Below, in pieces: positions 55,093 to 64,000 of a stretch of DNA of 64,000 nucleotides. The position numbers and the translations under genes are program-made. Each line of letters begins with the position of its first letter. Within the stretch, counting starts at the first letter, position 1. The stretch lies in assembly GCA_002221725.1 (NCBI GenBank), contig NJFT01000150.1, positions 38,066 to 102,065 on the forward strand, read 5' to 3'. The stretch is from Scedosporium boydii. Lineage: Eukaryota; Ascomycota; Sordariomycetes; Microascales; Microascaceae. The notes beneath the pieces are model-generated. The model saw only the letters and a list, made by a program, of their open reading frames with translations, was not told the origin of the DNA and did no database searches.

Positions 55093-55871
55093 ACCATCTC
55101 CGACACACTGGAGGCCTACCAAGCCACCATCAGGCTAGATTGGAGTCGTTCTGGGCGCAGTAACATTGGGCGATCATTTGCGGGCTGCATTATAATCTTA
55201 TGGGGGTTCACCAAGATTTGACGAGATCCCGGGAAGAGGGTGGCAGTGAATCTTAGGGGAAGGAAAAGTCGGCGGTCGCGTCTATTTTTTGGACGACAGG
55301 CTGGTGGATAGTGCGCGAGCTGAACAAGAGATCACTACTTCGTCGCAATTCCATGGCCGAATCAAAAGCGACGACGGAGGAAGGCCTGCGGGGCATGGGT
55401 AGCACCTTCTGACCTGCTGTTAAACAAAATTTCATGGTTAGACCTACTCACGGTAGGGTGGGAGGCACGAGTAGTACCTATGTACAGATTAATTCCTCAA
55501 AGTTGCCTCTCGAATCAGTTCCAGACTCGTTGTGAGTCCACCCTTGCCCAGCCAATAAGAGGCTAAGAAAACTTTAATGGTAGAACCTCGGAGCAAAACT
55601 TGATAAGGCTTTTTGTCCAATCGCTACGCGGGTTGATAGTGACCGCCTACCGTAAAAGGAAACAACATTGAAGTTCGCCTGTGCCCCTCCACTGCCCCTC
55701 CGAAGATCGCAGTGAGGCAGAATTCTTTTCATTTTCGAGCCCGTCGTTGTGGTTCACCTTTCTCAATAGACACGACTCTTTTCAGGATATTACCTTGGAC
55801 TATGCTCCAGGAACACATCCGATACGAGGCGCCTCCCCACTCAGTATAAATCTTGCCATATCGCTGCCGCC
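55093..55871. promoter_or_regulatory. Upstream region of the Lys2-type gene
   Basis: No further Lys2 coding is seen upstream of ATG 55872. Confidence 0.4.
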
Positions 55872-58800
55872 ATGGGGCTTCCCGACCCCACTATCGACCT
55901 CGACTGGAGCGGCTACATCGGCGCCATCCACGAGATATTCCACAAGAATGCTTTGAAGAATCCCGACGCACCCTGCGTCACGGAAACGGCCTCCTCCACC
56001 ACGCCTGAGAGGAGATTCACCTACAAGCAGATTTATGAGGCGTCCAACATCTTGGCCAACCAGCTCCACGAAGCTGGCATCACCAATGGCGATGTCGTTA
56101 TGATCTTTGCCTACCGTTCCGTCGAACTCGTCATCGCCTTCATGGGAACTCTTGCTGCCGGCGCTACTATTACTGTCCTAGACCCCGCGTACCCCCCGGC
56201 GAGACAACAGATCTACCTTGAAGTCTCACAACCAAAGGCCCTGATCACGATTGGCAGAGCCAGGGACGAGAATGGTACTTTCGCGCCGCGTGTCCAGAAG
56301 TACATTGACGAGGAACTATCTCTCAAGATTCGAGTACCCGAGCTACGGATGAGCGATGACGGCCACCTTACCGGTGGCAACGTCAACGGGAAGGAAGTCT
56401 TTACCAACACTGAAGGCAAAGCATCAGCGCCGCCGGATGTTCTGGTGGGACCGGACTCAACAAGTATCCTGAGCTTTACCAGTGGCACGACATCCACACC
56501 CAAGTACGAGATCCAGCAACTCTCTGAAGTTCGGACGAAATTAACTGACTCTTTCCAGGGGTGTGTTGAGCAGACATTACAGCTTAGCCAAGTACTTCCC
56601 GTGGATGGCCAGAACTTTCAACTGGACCTCGGACACAAAGTTCGCTTGTCTAAGGTAAACCATATCAAAGATTATGATACCCGTCACAAGCTCTGCTAAA
56701 CCAATGATAGTGGCATAAGCCATGATCCTATCCAGCGAGACATTTTCAGTCCGCTTTTCATGGGCGGCGAGCTAATTTGCCCTGCTCGCGAGAATATCGC
56801 CCACGAAAGGTTGGCTGAGTGGTTCCGCGATCACAAACCCAACGCGGTCCATTTGACGCCCGCGATGGGCCAAATCTTGTGCGGCGGTGCCAAGGCGGAG
56901 TTCCCTTCGTTGAAGTGGGTTCTCTACGTTGGTGATATTCTGACCAAGAAGGATTGCGCTGCGCTCCGTAAGCTGGCGCCCAACGCGGACATCTGCGCTG
57001 CGTATGGTACCACTGAGACGAACCGCAGCGTATCATACTACCACATTAAGAGCTGCGCCGAAGATCCGAATGCATTAAATAAATTTGGCGATATTGTTCC
57101 TGCCGGAAAGGGCATCGAGAACGTCCAGCTCCTTGTAGTCAACCGGGAGGATCCAACCAAGCTTTGCGGCGTCGGTGAGGTCGGTGAGATTATGTTGAGA
57201 GCAGGAGGCCTAGCCGAGATAAGTCTCTCCCCTTTCTTTCTTTTTTTTTGTTTTCCTGATATTCACGCTAATATTCGACTTTACGGGTATCTAAATGACC
57301 TAGAGAAAACCAAGGAAAAGTTCCTCGACAACTGGTTCGTCGACAACCAGAAGTGGGTTGATGCTGATAACAAAGTCGCCGATCTCGCCAATGAGCCCTG
57401 GAGAAAGTATTACAAAGGCCCACGAGACAGAATCTACAGGACCGGCGACTTGGGGTATTTTTTGGACGATTCTGGTAATTGCGCAGTTACCGGCAGAGCT
57501 GATGATCAAGTCAAAATTCGCGGCTTCCGCATCGAGCTCAATGAGATCGATAGCAACTTGAGAGGACACCATTTAGTCCGCGAGTGCAAGACGCTGCTTC
57601 GAAGAGATCGGAACGAAGAGCCAACGCTGGTCAGCTACATTGTGCCTGAACACCAAGAGTGGCTCAAGTGGCTAGCAGAACGCAGCCTGGAAGACACCGA
57701 GGACCAAGGTACAGAGATTGGACCCGTCATCGTGTATTCTAAGCGCTACCGGCCAATGCAAACGGAGGTTCGGGATCACCTCAAGTCTCGATTGCCAGTT
57801 CACGCTGTCCCGACTTATTTCATCTTCCTGAAGAAGATGCCCTTGAACCCCAACGGCAAGGTTGACGGCCCAAACCTGCCCTTCCCGGATGCGGCTCTGA
57901 TCTCGGAAGAGGCATCAGAGGAGGATCTGAAGAGATGGGAAACCCTCAGCAGCACCGAAAAGGAAATGGCGGAGCAGTGGGCGACACTGATCAATGGTTT
58001 GAATGCCAAGACTCTGCATCCCGAGTCTGATTTCTTTGAAAGTGGTGGGCACAGTCTGCTTGCCCAGCAACTTCTTCTCAATATCCGCAAGAACCTGGGG
58101 GCCAACGTGTCCATCAGCTCACTGTACTCGAACTCATCCCTTAGGGCTCTCAGCACACAGATTGACCGCCAGCGTGAGGGCAAGGATGATTCGGGCGCGA
58201 CAGAGGACGGCGAGGCTGCATATGCCCAGTCACTCGGCAACCTGCTCGGTAGCCTCGATGCCAAGTATCAGACGGCGGACCCTGCGGCACTCTCACCGGC
58301 AGGTAAGACGACCGTCTTTGTGACTGGCGCCACGGGCTTCCTGGGCTCTTTCATCGTCAAGGGCTTGCTCGAGCGTGAGAACGTACACGTGATCGCCCAC
58401 GTCCGTGGAACGAAGGGCGTCCCGGCCGCCCTCGAGCGGCTCCAGAAGTCACTTCGCGGATACAGCGTATGGCAGGATTCTTGGGCCACTAGGCTCAGTG
58501 CAGTCGTTGGTGACCTGACGCAGCCGCGTCTTGGACTTGACGACGACACGTGGAAGATGCTAGGTGACGCTGCCGATGTGGTTATCCATAACGGCGCCCT
58601 CGTCCACTGGGTGAAGCAGTATAAGCATCTCGAGCGTAGCAATGTTCTGTCAACAATCGATGCCCTGCGGCTTTGTAACCAGGGCAAGCCTAAGCTTTTC
58701 TCATTCATTAGCTCGACGAGCGTTCTAGACACGGATCACTATATTAACCTCTCACAAGAGCAGACCAGCACTGGGCAAGGCGCTGTCATGGAAGCAGATG

Positions 58801-59667
58801 ACATGATGGGCAGCCGCACCGGTCTCGGCACCGGATACGGCCAGTCCAAGTGGGTAAGTTCGCCTTCACAGACCCTTTTCTGCATTGAGTAACATCCATT
58901 CTGATGGACCACAGGTATCTGAGCAGCTCGTCCGTGAGGCTGGCAGACGCGGCCTCCTCGGATCTGTCGTCCGACCCGGCTATATCCTTGGAGACGCTGC
59001 CACCGGCGTCTGCAACAGCGACGACTTTCTTATCCGCATGCTCAAGGGCTGTATCCAGCTGTCTAGCCGTCCGCGAATTATCAACACAATCAACGCCGTG
59101 CCTGTAGGTCACGTCTCTACCGTCGTCGTCGCAGCTAGCTTGAACCCCATCCCGGCCGAAACGGCAAACGGCAACAGCGGCAGCGACGACCGCGGTGTCC
59201 ACGTCATCCACGTCACCGCCCATCCTCGCCTGCGCATGAACGAGTATCTCTCCATCCTGAGCTACTACGGCTACGATGTTCCAGAGGTGGATTACGACCA
59301 CTGGAAGGCCCAGCTGGAGACCTTTGTCTCCGCAGGTTCCGTCCAGAAAGACGAGGAACAGAGCGCTCTAATGCCTCTTTTCCACATGGCGACGAACAAT
59401 CTCCCCGCAACCACTCGCGCGCCGGAACTAGATGATCGCAATGCTGTCGCTGTCCTTAAGGCCGATGCAGACCGGTGGACAGGCGTTGATGAGAGTGCTG
59501 GAGAGGGCGTCAGTAGGGAAGCTGTTGGCCGCTTCCTAAGGTACCTCGCCGAAACCAATTTCCTCGCGTGGCCGACTGGACGGGGTAGGGAGCTGCCGGC
59601 TATCAAGGCTGGGGTTGTTGAGGCGCAGGCGAAATGGGGCGTTGGAGGGCGTGGTGGTGGAGCGTGA
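55872..59667 (+). CDS. lys2: L-2-aminoadipate reductase, Lys2-type A-T-R enzyme (1185 aa)
   Basis: Exons 55872-56503, 56559-56654, 56711-57218, 57285-58853 and 58915-59667. Introns 1, 2 and 4 are GT..AG; intron 3 (57219-57284) appears to be AT..AC. Domain order: AMP-binding (SILSFTSGTTSTPK, DICAAYGTTETNRSVSYY, YRTGDLGYF, GRADDQVKIRGFRIEL), a peptidyl-carrier domain with its 4'-phosphopantetheine serine in FFESGGHSLLAQQ, and a NAD(P)H reductase domain (VFVTGATGFLGSFIV, VVIHNGALVHWV, FISSTSVLDTD, GYGQSKW). This is the lysine-biosynthesis enzyme: it adenylates aminoadipate, loads it on the carrier and reduces it to the semialdehyde. Yeast Lys2 has an extra ~200-residue N-terminal region that is absent here. 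A Lys2-like paralogue for another acid is possible. Confidence 0.88.
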
Positions 59668-61161
59668 GGAGAGAGAACGGGGACAAAACTCAAAGTCGGG
59701 GTAGTGGAAAACATGTTCTGATAGATCGGAGAGCCTAGGCAAAAAGAAAATGGCGGGCATTAGAGACCCTTGGAATTTACAAATAAGGTATCTATCTCAT
59801 TTGTGTCTATATTGCTTTGTTCCGAGCGATGTATGAAATCTTTAGACGCCCCTGGTTCCCCTCAATGATCAAGCAGATCCTTTGTGAGCTGTGACTTATC
59901 ACCGTAATGGATCCCTTTCGGGGGACAACCCAACCCATCAACTTTGTTATCAAGTGTTCTGCATCTTGTCTCATGAATGGCCTGCGTTGAGGATCACTCA
60001 GCTGAGTCCCTTCATCTCCCATCACAGAATCTATCATTTAATCGTACGGGGTCATCTGGTCGAAGAGACCGATTAAAGGGATTTTCCTACGCCGTCACGG
60101 CATTCTAGCCAACAGATACCCTGCCCGCGTGGGCCGGAATGTCCAAGGCAAGACTCGAAAAGGGCATGATAGCCGCTTACAACCACATCGGATCATGATC
60201 CCACTTCAACGCCTCTAATTTTCCCTCACTCGAATCACTCTCATTAGGTTCGCGATTAGTCCCGTTCCCCGCTAGCGAGAACACATCTTCCATCCCTGCA
60301 GGAGATCGCCACGGTCCCCGGACCGGCGTACCCCATCGCTGTCTCCAGAATCTAAGTACTAGAGATTCGAGTATTTGCGTTTACTACTTCACTTCGAACC
60401 AGCAATAGCAGCTCCGCTCTGTGAGAAACATTCGGATCGCTTCCTTCTGGGCCTGTCCTGTGACATCGTCGATCCTGCAGAGAATGACCGCCGATCTCGA
60501 GTGGGCCTTGATCGCCATCATGAGCAAGTTTCTTGGTTAATTACAGCTGCAAAAGGAGTTGGTATTGGTCTGCGTTCCTCCCGGGTGGGGGACTGGCTTG
60601 AGTGGGTCTTGCTGCGGTGAGATGAGATGTGAGATCGATGACGGGTGGGGCAAGGGTACGGCTAGACATCCGATGAGGGGATGGCGATGCTGGAGATGGC
60701 ATCTTGTAGATGGGCAACGACCCCTTCCTTGAGCCCTTGGGTGAGTATTTCTTTGATGGCTTTATCGGGGTGGAGCATCGAAAGCTCATGGAAACCTTTG
60801 AACCGAGATTCGGGTTCATGCGGGTGATCTTCTTAAGGCGGCGGCAATTCATGAATGACGATGACCCGTTGGGGACTCAGAGACTGGAGATGGCATGTAC
60901 TTTATCATCTCAACTGGCGTGAGCGCATCGTCAGCTCTGAGTTTTGTCGCGGTAAACGACCATGAGTGCTTTCTGCTCATGCAGGATAGGCCGCTAACTC
61001 GCGGCGGGCCGTCTGGATAGGACGCCTTTACTATGGGGTGCGGGTATAGGTGGCGGAGTCTGATATATCTCTCCGAATTCTTAATGAGCGACCTTTAAAC
61101 AGAAGCTATACGTTGGGGGTTCTGTCACGGCTCGACGGGGGCTAGACCGGAATAGTTGCTA
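59668..61161. other. Intergenic, nothing certain
   Basis: Several minus-strand frames are open at about 60380-60900 and could form a small gene with an intron near 60500, but the frame joins cannot be decided and no family fits. Confidence 0.3.
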
Positions 61162-61209
61162 AGTTCGAGTACCCCCTTTCCGGCACCCCCCACATTCCGG
61201 CACCCCAAA
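61162..61209 (+). repeat. Left terminal inverted repeat of the Fot1-like element
   Basis: 48 bases perfectly inverted relative to 62971-63018. Inside it a ten-base word CCGGCACCCC occurs twice (about 61180 and 61197), possibly the transposase binding site. Confidence 0.95.
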
Positions 61210-62970
61210 ATCCACACCGCCATTTCATACCCTCATCACCCACACATTCATTTTTCAACCATTTCAAATCAAATTATCGCCAGACTTCATATCTAACTTC
61301 TTATTACTATGGGCAAGCGTTATACTGAAGAAGACCTTCAAGAAGCCCTTGACGACATTGCAAATGGCACCCCAACTAGCAAGGCATCTCGCAAATGGGG
61401 AATTCCAAGATCTACACTTTTTGATAGACTTCATGGCCAACAGTCAAGAAAAGAGGCTTTTACCAGCTTCCAGAGACTTAGCCCAACCCAGGAAAGCCTC
61501 CTCACTTCATGGATTCTTACCCAGGCCGCTCTAGGACTTCCTCCAACCCACTTCCAAGTCAAGCAATTTGCAGAGAGGATCCTACAAGCCCAAGGAGACA
61601 CCCAGCCCCTTGGAAAGAAGTGGATACAGTCATTTCTCAAAAGGAATCCATCGATTAAGGTCCAGAGAAGCAAGTCTATCGATTCAAAGCGTGTCAATGG
61701 GGCTACAGTTGAAGTAATCCGCCACTGGTTCTACTACCTCCAGCTCCCAGCTATTTAGAATATCAAACTAGCTAATCGGTATAATGTGGATGAGGCAGGC
61801 ATCCTAGAAGGCAAAGGGGCTAATGGCCTTGTACTTGGAAGTGCCCAGAAGCATGCAATCCGCAAGAAACAGCCAGGATCCTGGACTTGGACTTCCTTTA
61901 TTGAGTGTATCTTAGCTCTTGGCCGTTCTCTTCCTCCTCTAGTCATTTTCAAGGGAAAGTCAGTCCAGCAGCAATGGTTTCTACTTGATTTAATACTATA
62001 TAAAGACTGGCAGTTTACAGTAACTAATAATAGATAGATTACTGATGCTATAGTAGTTGAGTGGCTTGAAAAGATCTTTATTCTACTTATACAGCCAGCA
62101 GACCTAAATAAATATCGTCTCTTAATTATAGATGGCCATGGAAGCTATACAACTACAGATTTCATATATCTATACTTCCAGCATTGAATTTACCTTCTTT
62201 TCTTACCTCCATACACCTTACATGTCTTACAACCATTGGATCTATCTATTTTCAGTCTACTGAAGACAGCTTACCGGAAAGAGCTTGGATTCTTGCCGCA
62301 AACAGTTGATTCTTCAATAATAGGGAAACGGAACTTTCTCTCCTGTTATAGGAAGGCCTGTATAGCTGCCCTAATAGGGAAGAATATCAGAAGTGGGTGG
62401 AAAGCTACTGGTCTTTGGCCTATAAGTATGGCTAAGCCTCTTCTTAGCCAGAACTTAGTTACCTAGCCAAGATAAGCCCTCTATGATGGAACTATAACCC
62501 CTCAAGAGACTTATAAGGCTATTCTAAGCTTGAATTGGGTATTGGATATATCTGCAGTTATTTGGTTGACTCCAAGAAAGGCAAAAGAGCTACGGGATCA
62601 GTTACACCAATCTAACACTATTGATCAACATACTACCACATAGCGGCTTCTTTTTCAAAAAGTTCAGAAAGCCTTTGAGGAGAATATATTTGAGCTAGCT
62701 ACTGCTCAGTAGAAGATTAAGGTATTGGAACAGCAGCTTGAGGCTGCAAGGCCTACTAAAAGGAAGAAGGTCGAATTGAGTCCAAATTCGAAGTTTGCAG
62801 ATATTGAACACATTTAGAGAGCCCAAATGGAAGTGGAAGGAAGAAATAATAATGTCGATGGATCTAGTGATGCCGAAAATACTAGTGATACAGCTTCTTG
62901 TATTATAGTGACTTGAAAGTGGGCTGGAATATGTGTTTTTAGTATGAGGGTTGGATTGGGGATGTGGATA

Positions 62971-63018
62971 TTTGGGGTGCCGGAATGTGGGGGGTGCCGG
63001 AAAGGGGGTACTCGAACT
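62971..63018 (-). repeat. Right terminal inverted repeat of the Fot1-like element
   Basis: Exact reverse complement of 61162-61209, next to TA at 63019-63020. Confidence 0.95.
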
Positions 63019-63020
63019 TA

Positions 63021-63563
63021 TTGCACAAAATGTGCAGGAAGAGCCTACCTGCAGAGCTAAGATTATTATACCGGGTCCGTATCGCGTTTGAGGCAACTGA
63101 TGAACTGATGCTGCGGAAGTTCAAGGGTACAAAATAACATGTGTTAATGTTTCTACGTTGTCCTATTGAGTATTAACTGATTGCTAGGGTTCTTTGGACG
63201 CAGCCAGAAATGAAGGCCTAGACATGTTGCCTTTTTGGCAGCCAAAACACTGATCTAGCGTTCAAGCTATGTGGAAACCACGCGATAATTACGAGTTTCG
63301 GTAACATTAGCCGACCTCATGGGTCACACCCATTCAGTTTCTTAAAGTTACGAACCTTCTTTAAATATAAGATGATGTCATTCGCGGTCTAGTATGTAAA
63401 TCCCACAGGTTGAAATTAGTATGCAGACAAAACTATAATAGGGTTAGCTTTGGAGTTCATTTACAATATCTCTGGTGTGGATGTGGTTAGGTCACAGGGT
63501 GAATGGGAGCAGTAATAATAGAACTAGTAAATTTGGAATGTAGGCTAATATCGCAGGAGCCTC
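63021..63563. other. Intergenic, nothing certain
   Basis: Right flank of the transposon; no gene or RNA recognised. Confidence 0.4.
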
Positions 63564-63875
63564 TCAACCAAGCGCTCTTGAAGGAAATTCGGGATCTCCA
63601 AGTATATCCCGCGCCTCCATGCTTAGCGCCTGGAGCACCATATCGGCGGACTCAGACTCGGTCAGCCAGCACTTGCTGATGACCTCTGCAAACAGGATGC
63701 CCTCCAACCCTGGATACGCCCGATCCGCAAACTTCTTCTCTATATCGTCATCCTCAAGGCCCTCATACGGCTTCTTCCCTGTGGCGATCTGGAAGATGCA
63801 TGATCCGAAGGCGAATATATCCGTCGTTGTATTGCAGGGCATCTCATCATGTTCCCTCCAGTCTGCCAGCATATA
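63564..63875 (-). pseudogene. Protein kinase, C-terminal lobe remnant, interrupted
   Basis: The minus-strand frame reads YMLADWREHDEM, then TTTDIFAFGSCIFQIATGKKPYEG, ILFAEVISKCWL and VLQALSMEARDILGD. These are the helix-F region (D-x-F/W-x-x-G in TDIFAFG) and following helices of a protein-kinase C-lobe. The sequence upstream (towards the N terminus) is cut at about 63876 by the end of a pogo-type element running off the window, so ATP-binding and catalytic loops are not in this part. The C-terminal reading (ending RALG) may also be disturbed, since another frame reads IPNFLQERLVERLLRY at the end. Confidence 0.6.
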
Positions 63876-64000
63876 AGTTGGACCCCCCACTTGTGGCCAC
63901 CCCCCCCTTTTGGCCACCCCAAATTCCAACAGCCCAAATAGCCACTGTCATCTTCCATCTTCTATTTCTTCCACATTTCGCCTTACTTCAATACATGAAG
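63876..64000 (+). mobile_element. Terminus of a second pogo/Fot-type element, runs off the window
   Basis: After TA at 63874-63875 the sequence starts AGTTGGACCCCCC and repeats TTGTGGCCACCCC/TTTTGGCCACCCC about 17 bases apart, followed by AAATTCC. This is the same layout (double CC-C-A-CCCC boxes then AAA) as the end of the Fot1-like element at 61162, with different bases. Only one end is visible. It splits the kinase gene. Confidence 0.6.

Larger units (their letters stand above)
61162..63018 (+). mobile_element. Fot1/pogo-type DNA transposon, complete but inactivated
   Basis: Bounded by perfect 48-bp inverted repeats (61162-61209 and 62971-63018; outer end AGTTCGAGTACCCCC) and flanked by TA duplications at 61160-61161 and 63019-63020, as expected of the Tc1/mariner-pogo group. 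The single transposase frame from ATG 61309 to TGA near 62916 starts with a Psq/CENP-B helix-turn-helix (EEDLQEALDDIANGTPTSKA, WGIPRSTLFDRL), then a second HTH (FAERILQAQ, LGKKWIQSFLKR), then the DDE domain (NVDEAGI, LLIIDGHGSY, TLHVLQPLDLS). About eight TAG/TGA/TAA codons interrupt it with no frameshift; most fit C-to-T changes, so it looks RIP-killed. Total 1857 bp, the usual Fot1 size. Confidence 0.93.

Noticed and set aside
56503..56710. Lys2-type gene being broken in the adenylation domain by stops
   Set aside because: Two ordinary GT-AG introns (56504-56558 and 56655-56710) restore an uninterrupted domain.
60380..60900. Small two-exon gene on the minus strand
   Set aside because: Several frame joins look equally possible and none gives a known family; left as undecided.

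Overview
The window reads as nuclear DNA of a filamentous ascomycete (Pezizomycotina). The protein genes are split by 50-80 nt introns with GT..AG borders and CTAAC/CTAAT-type branch sites. There are two Zn2Cys6 regulators, relics of HET and NACHT-ankyrin (NLR-like) genes, a Fot1/pogo transposon whose transposase frame is broken only by nonsense codons, and one repeat copy loaded with C-to-T and G-to-A changes, as expected of repeat-induced point mutation (RIP). The species cannot be named from sequence alone. All splice sites below were read by eye from frame, border motifs and protein-family continuity.

Left part (1-21.8 kb): the C-terminal end of a fasciclin-domain protein, a 30-bp minisatellite, a broken unknown ORF and a Myb/SANT-like protein come first. 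They are followed by a block of oxidative catabolic genes: a TauD-like dioxygenase, a short-chain dehydrogenase relic, a Rieske oxygenase of the choline/carnitine/betaine type, an SVOP-like MFS transporter, a Zn2Cys6 regulator, a FAD amine oxidase, a HET relic, and a monomeric sarcosine oxidase. Rieske demethylation or hydroxylation followed by FAD-dependent N-demethylation is the logic of quaternary-ammonium (glycine betaine, stachydrine, carnitine) degradation, so I propose a fungal N-methylated-compound catabolic cluster. A CCG-N10-CGG palindrome lies between the regulator and the first FAD oxidase.

Middle part (21.8-45.5 kb): a tRNA-Pro with an intron, a secreted cysteine-containing protein, a divergent drug-transporter/Zn2Cys6 regulator pair, and a STAND-protein N-terminal relic head-to-head with a standalone caspase-like protease. 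Then come a beta-carbonic anhydrase, a soluble fumarate reductase, a NACHT-ankyrin relic that has lost the Lys-Ser codons of its P-loop, an HSL-type alpha/beta hydrolase and a DUF7136-like secreted protein.

Right part (45.5-64 kb): retroelement debris, an F-box protein, a 2H phosphoesterase with an 8-nt triplication that shifts its frame, a short-chain dehydrogenase between two ~450-bp direct repeats (one RIP-mutated), a DEDDh exonuclease-like pseudogene, a Lys2-type aminoadipate reductase that appears to contain an AT-AC intron, a complete but RIP-inactivated Fot1-like element with 48-bp inverted repeats, and a second related element terminus that interrupts a protein kinase gene at the right edge.
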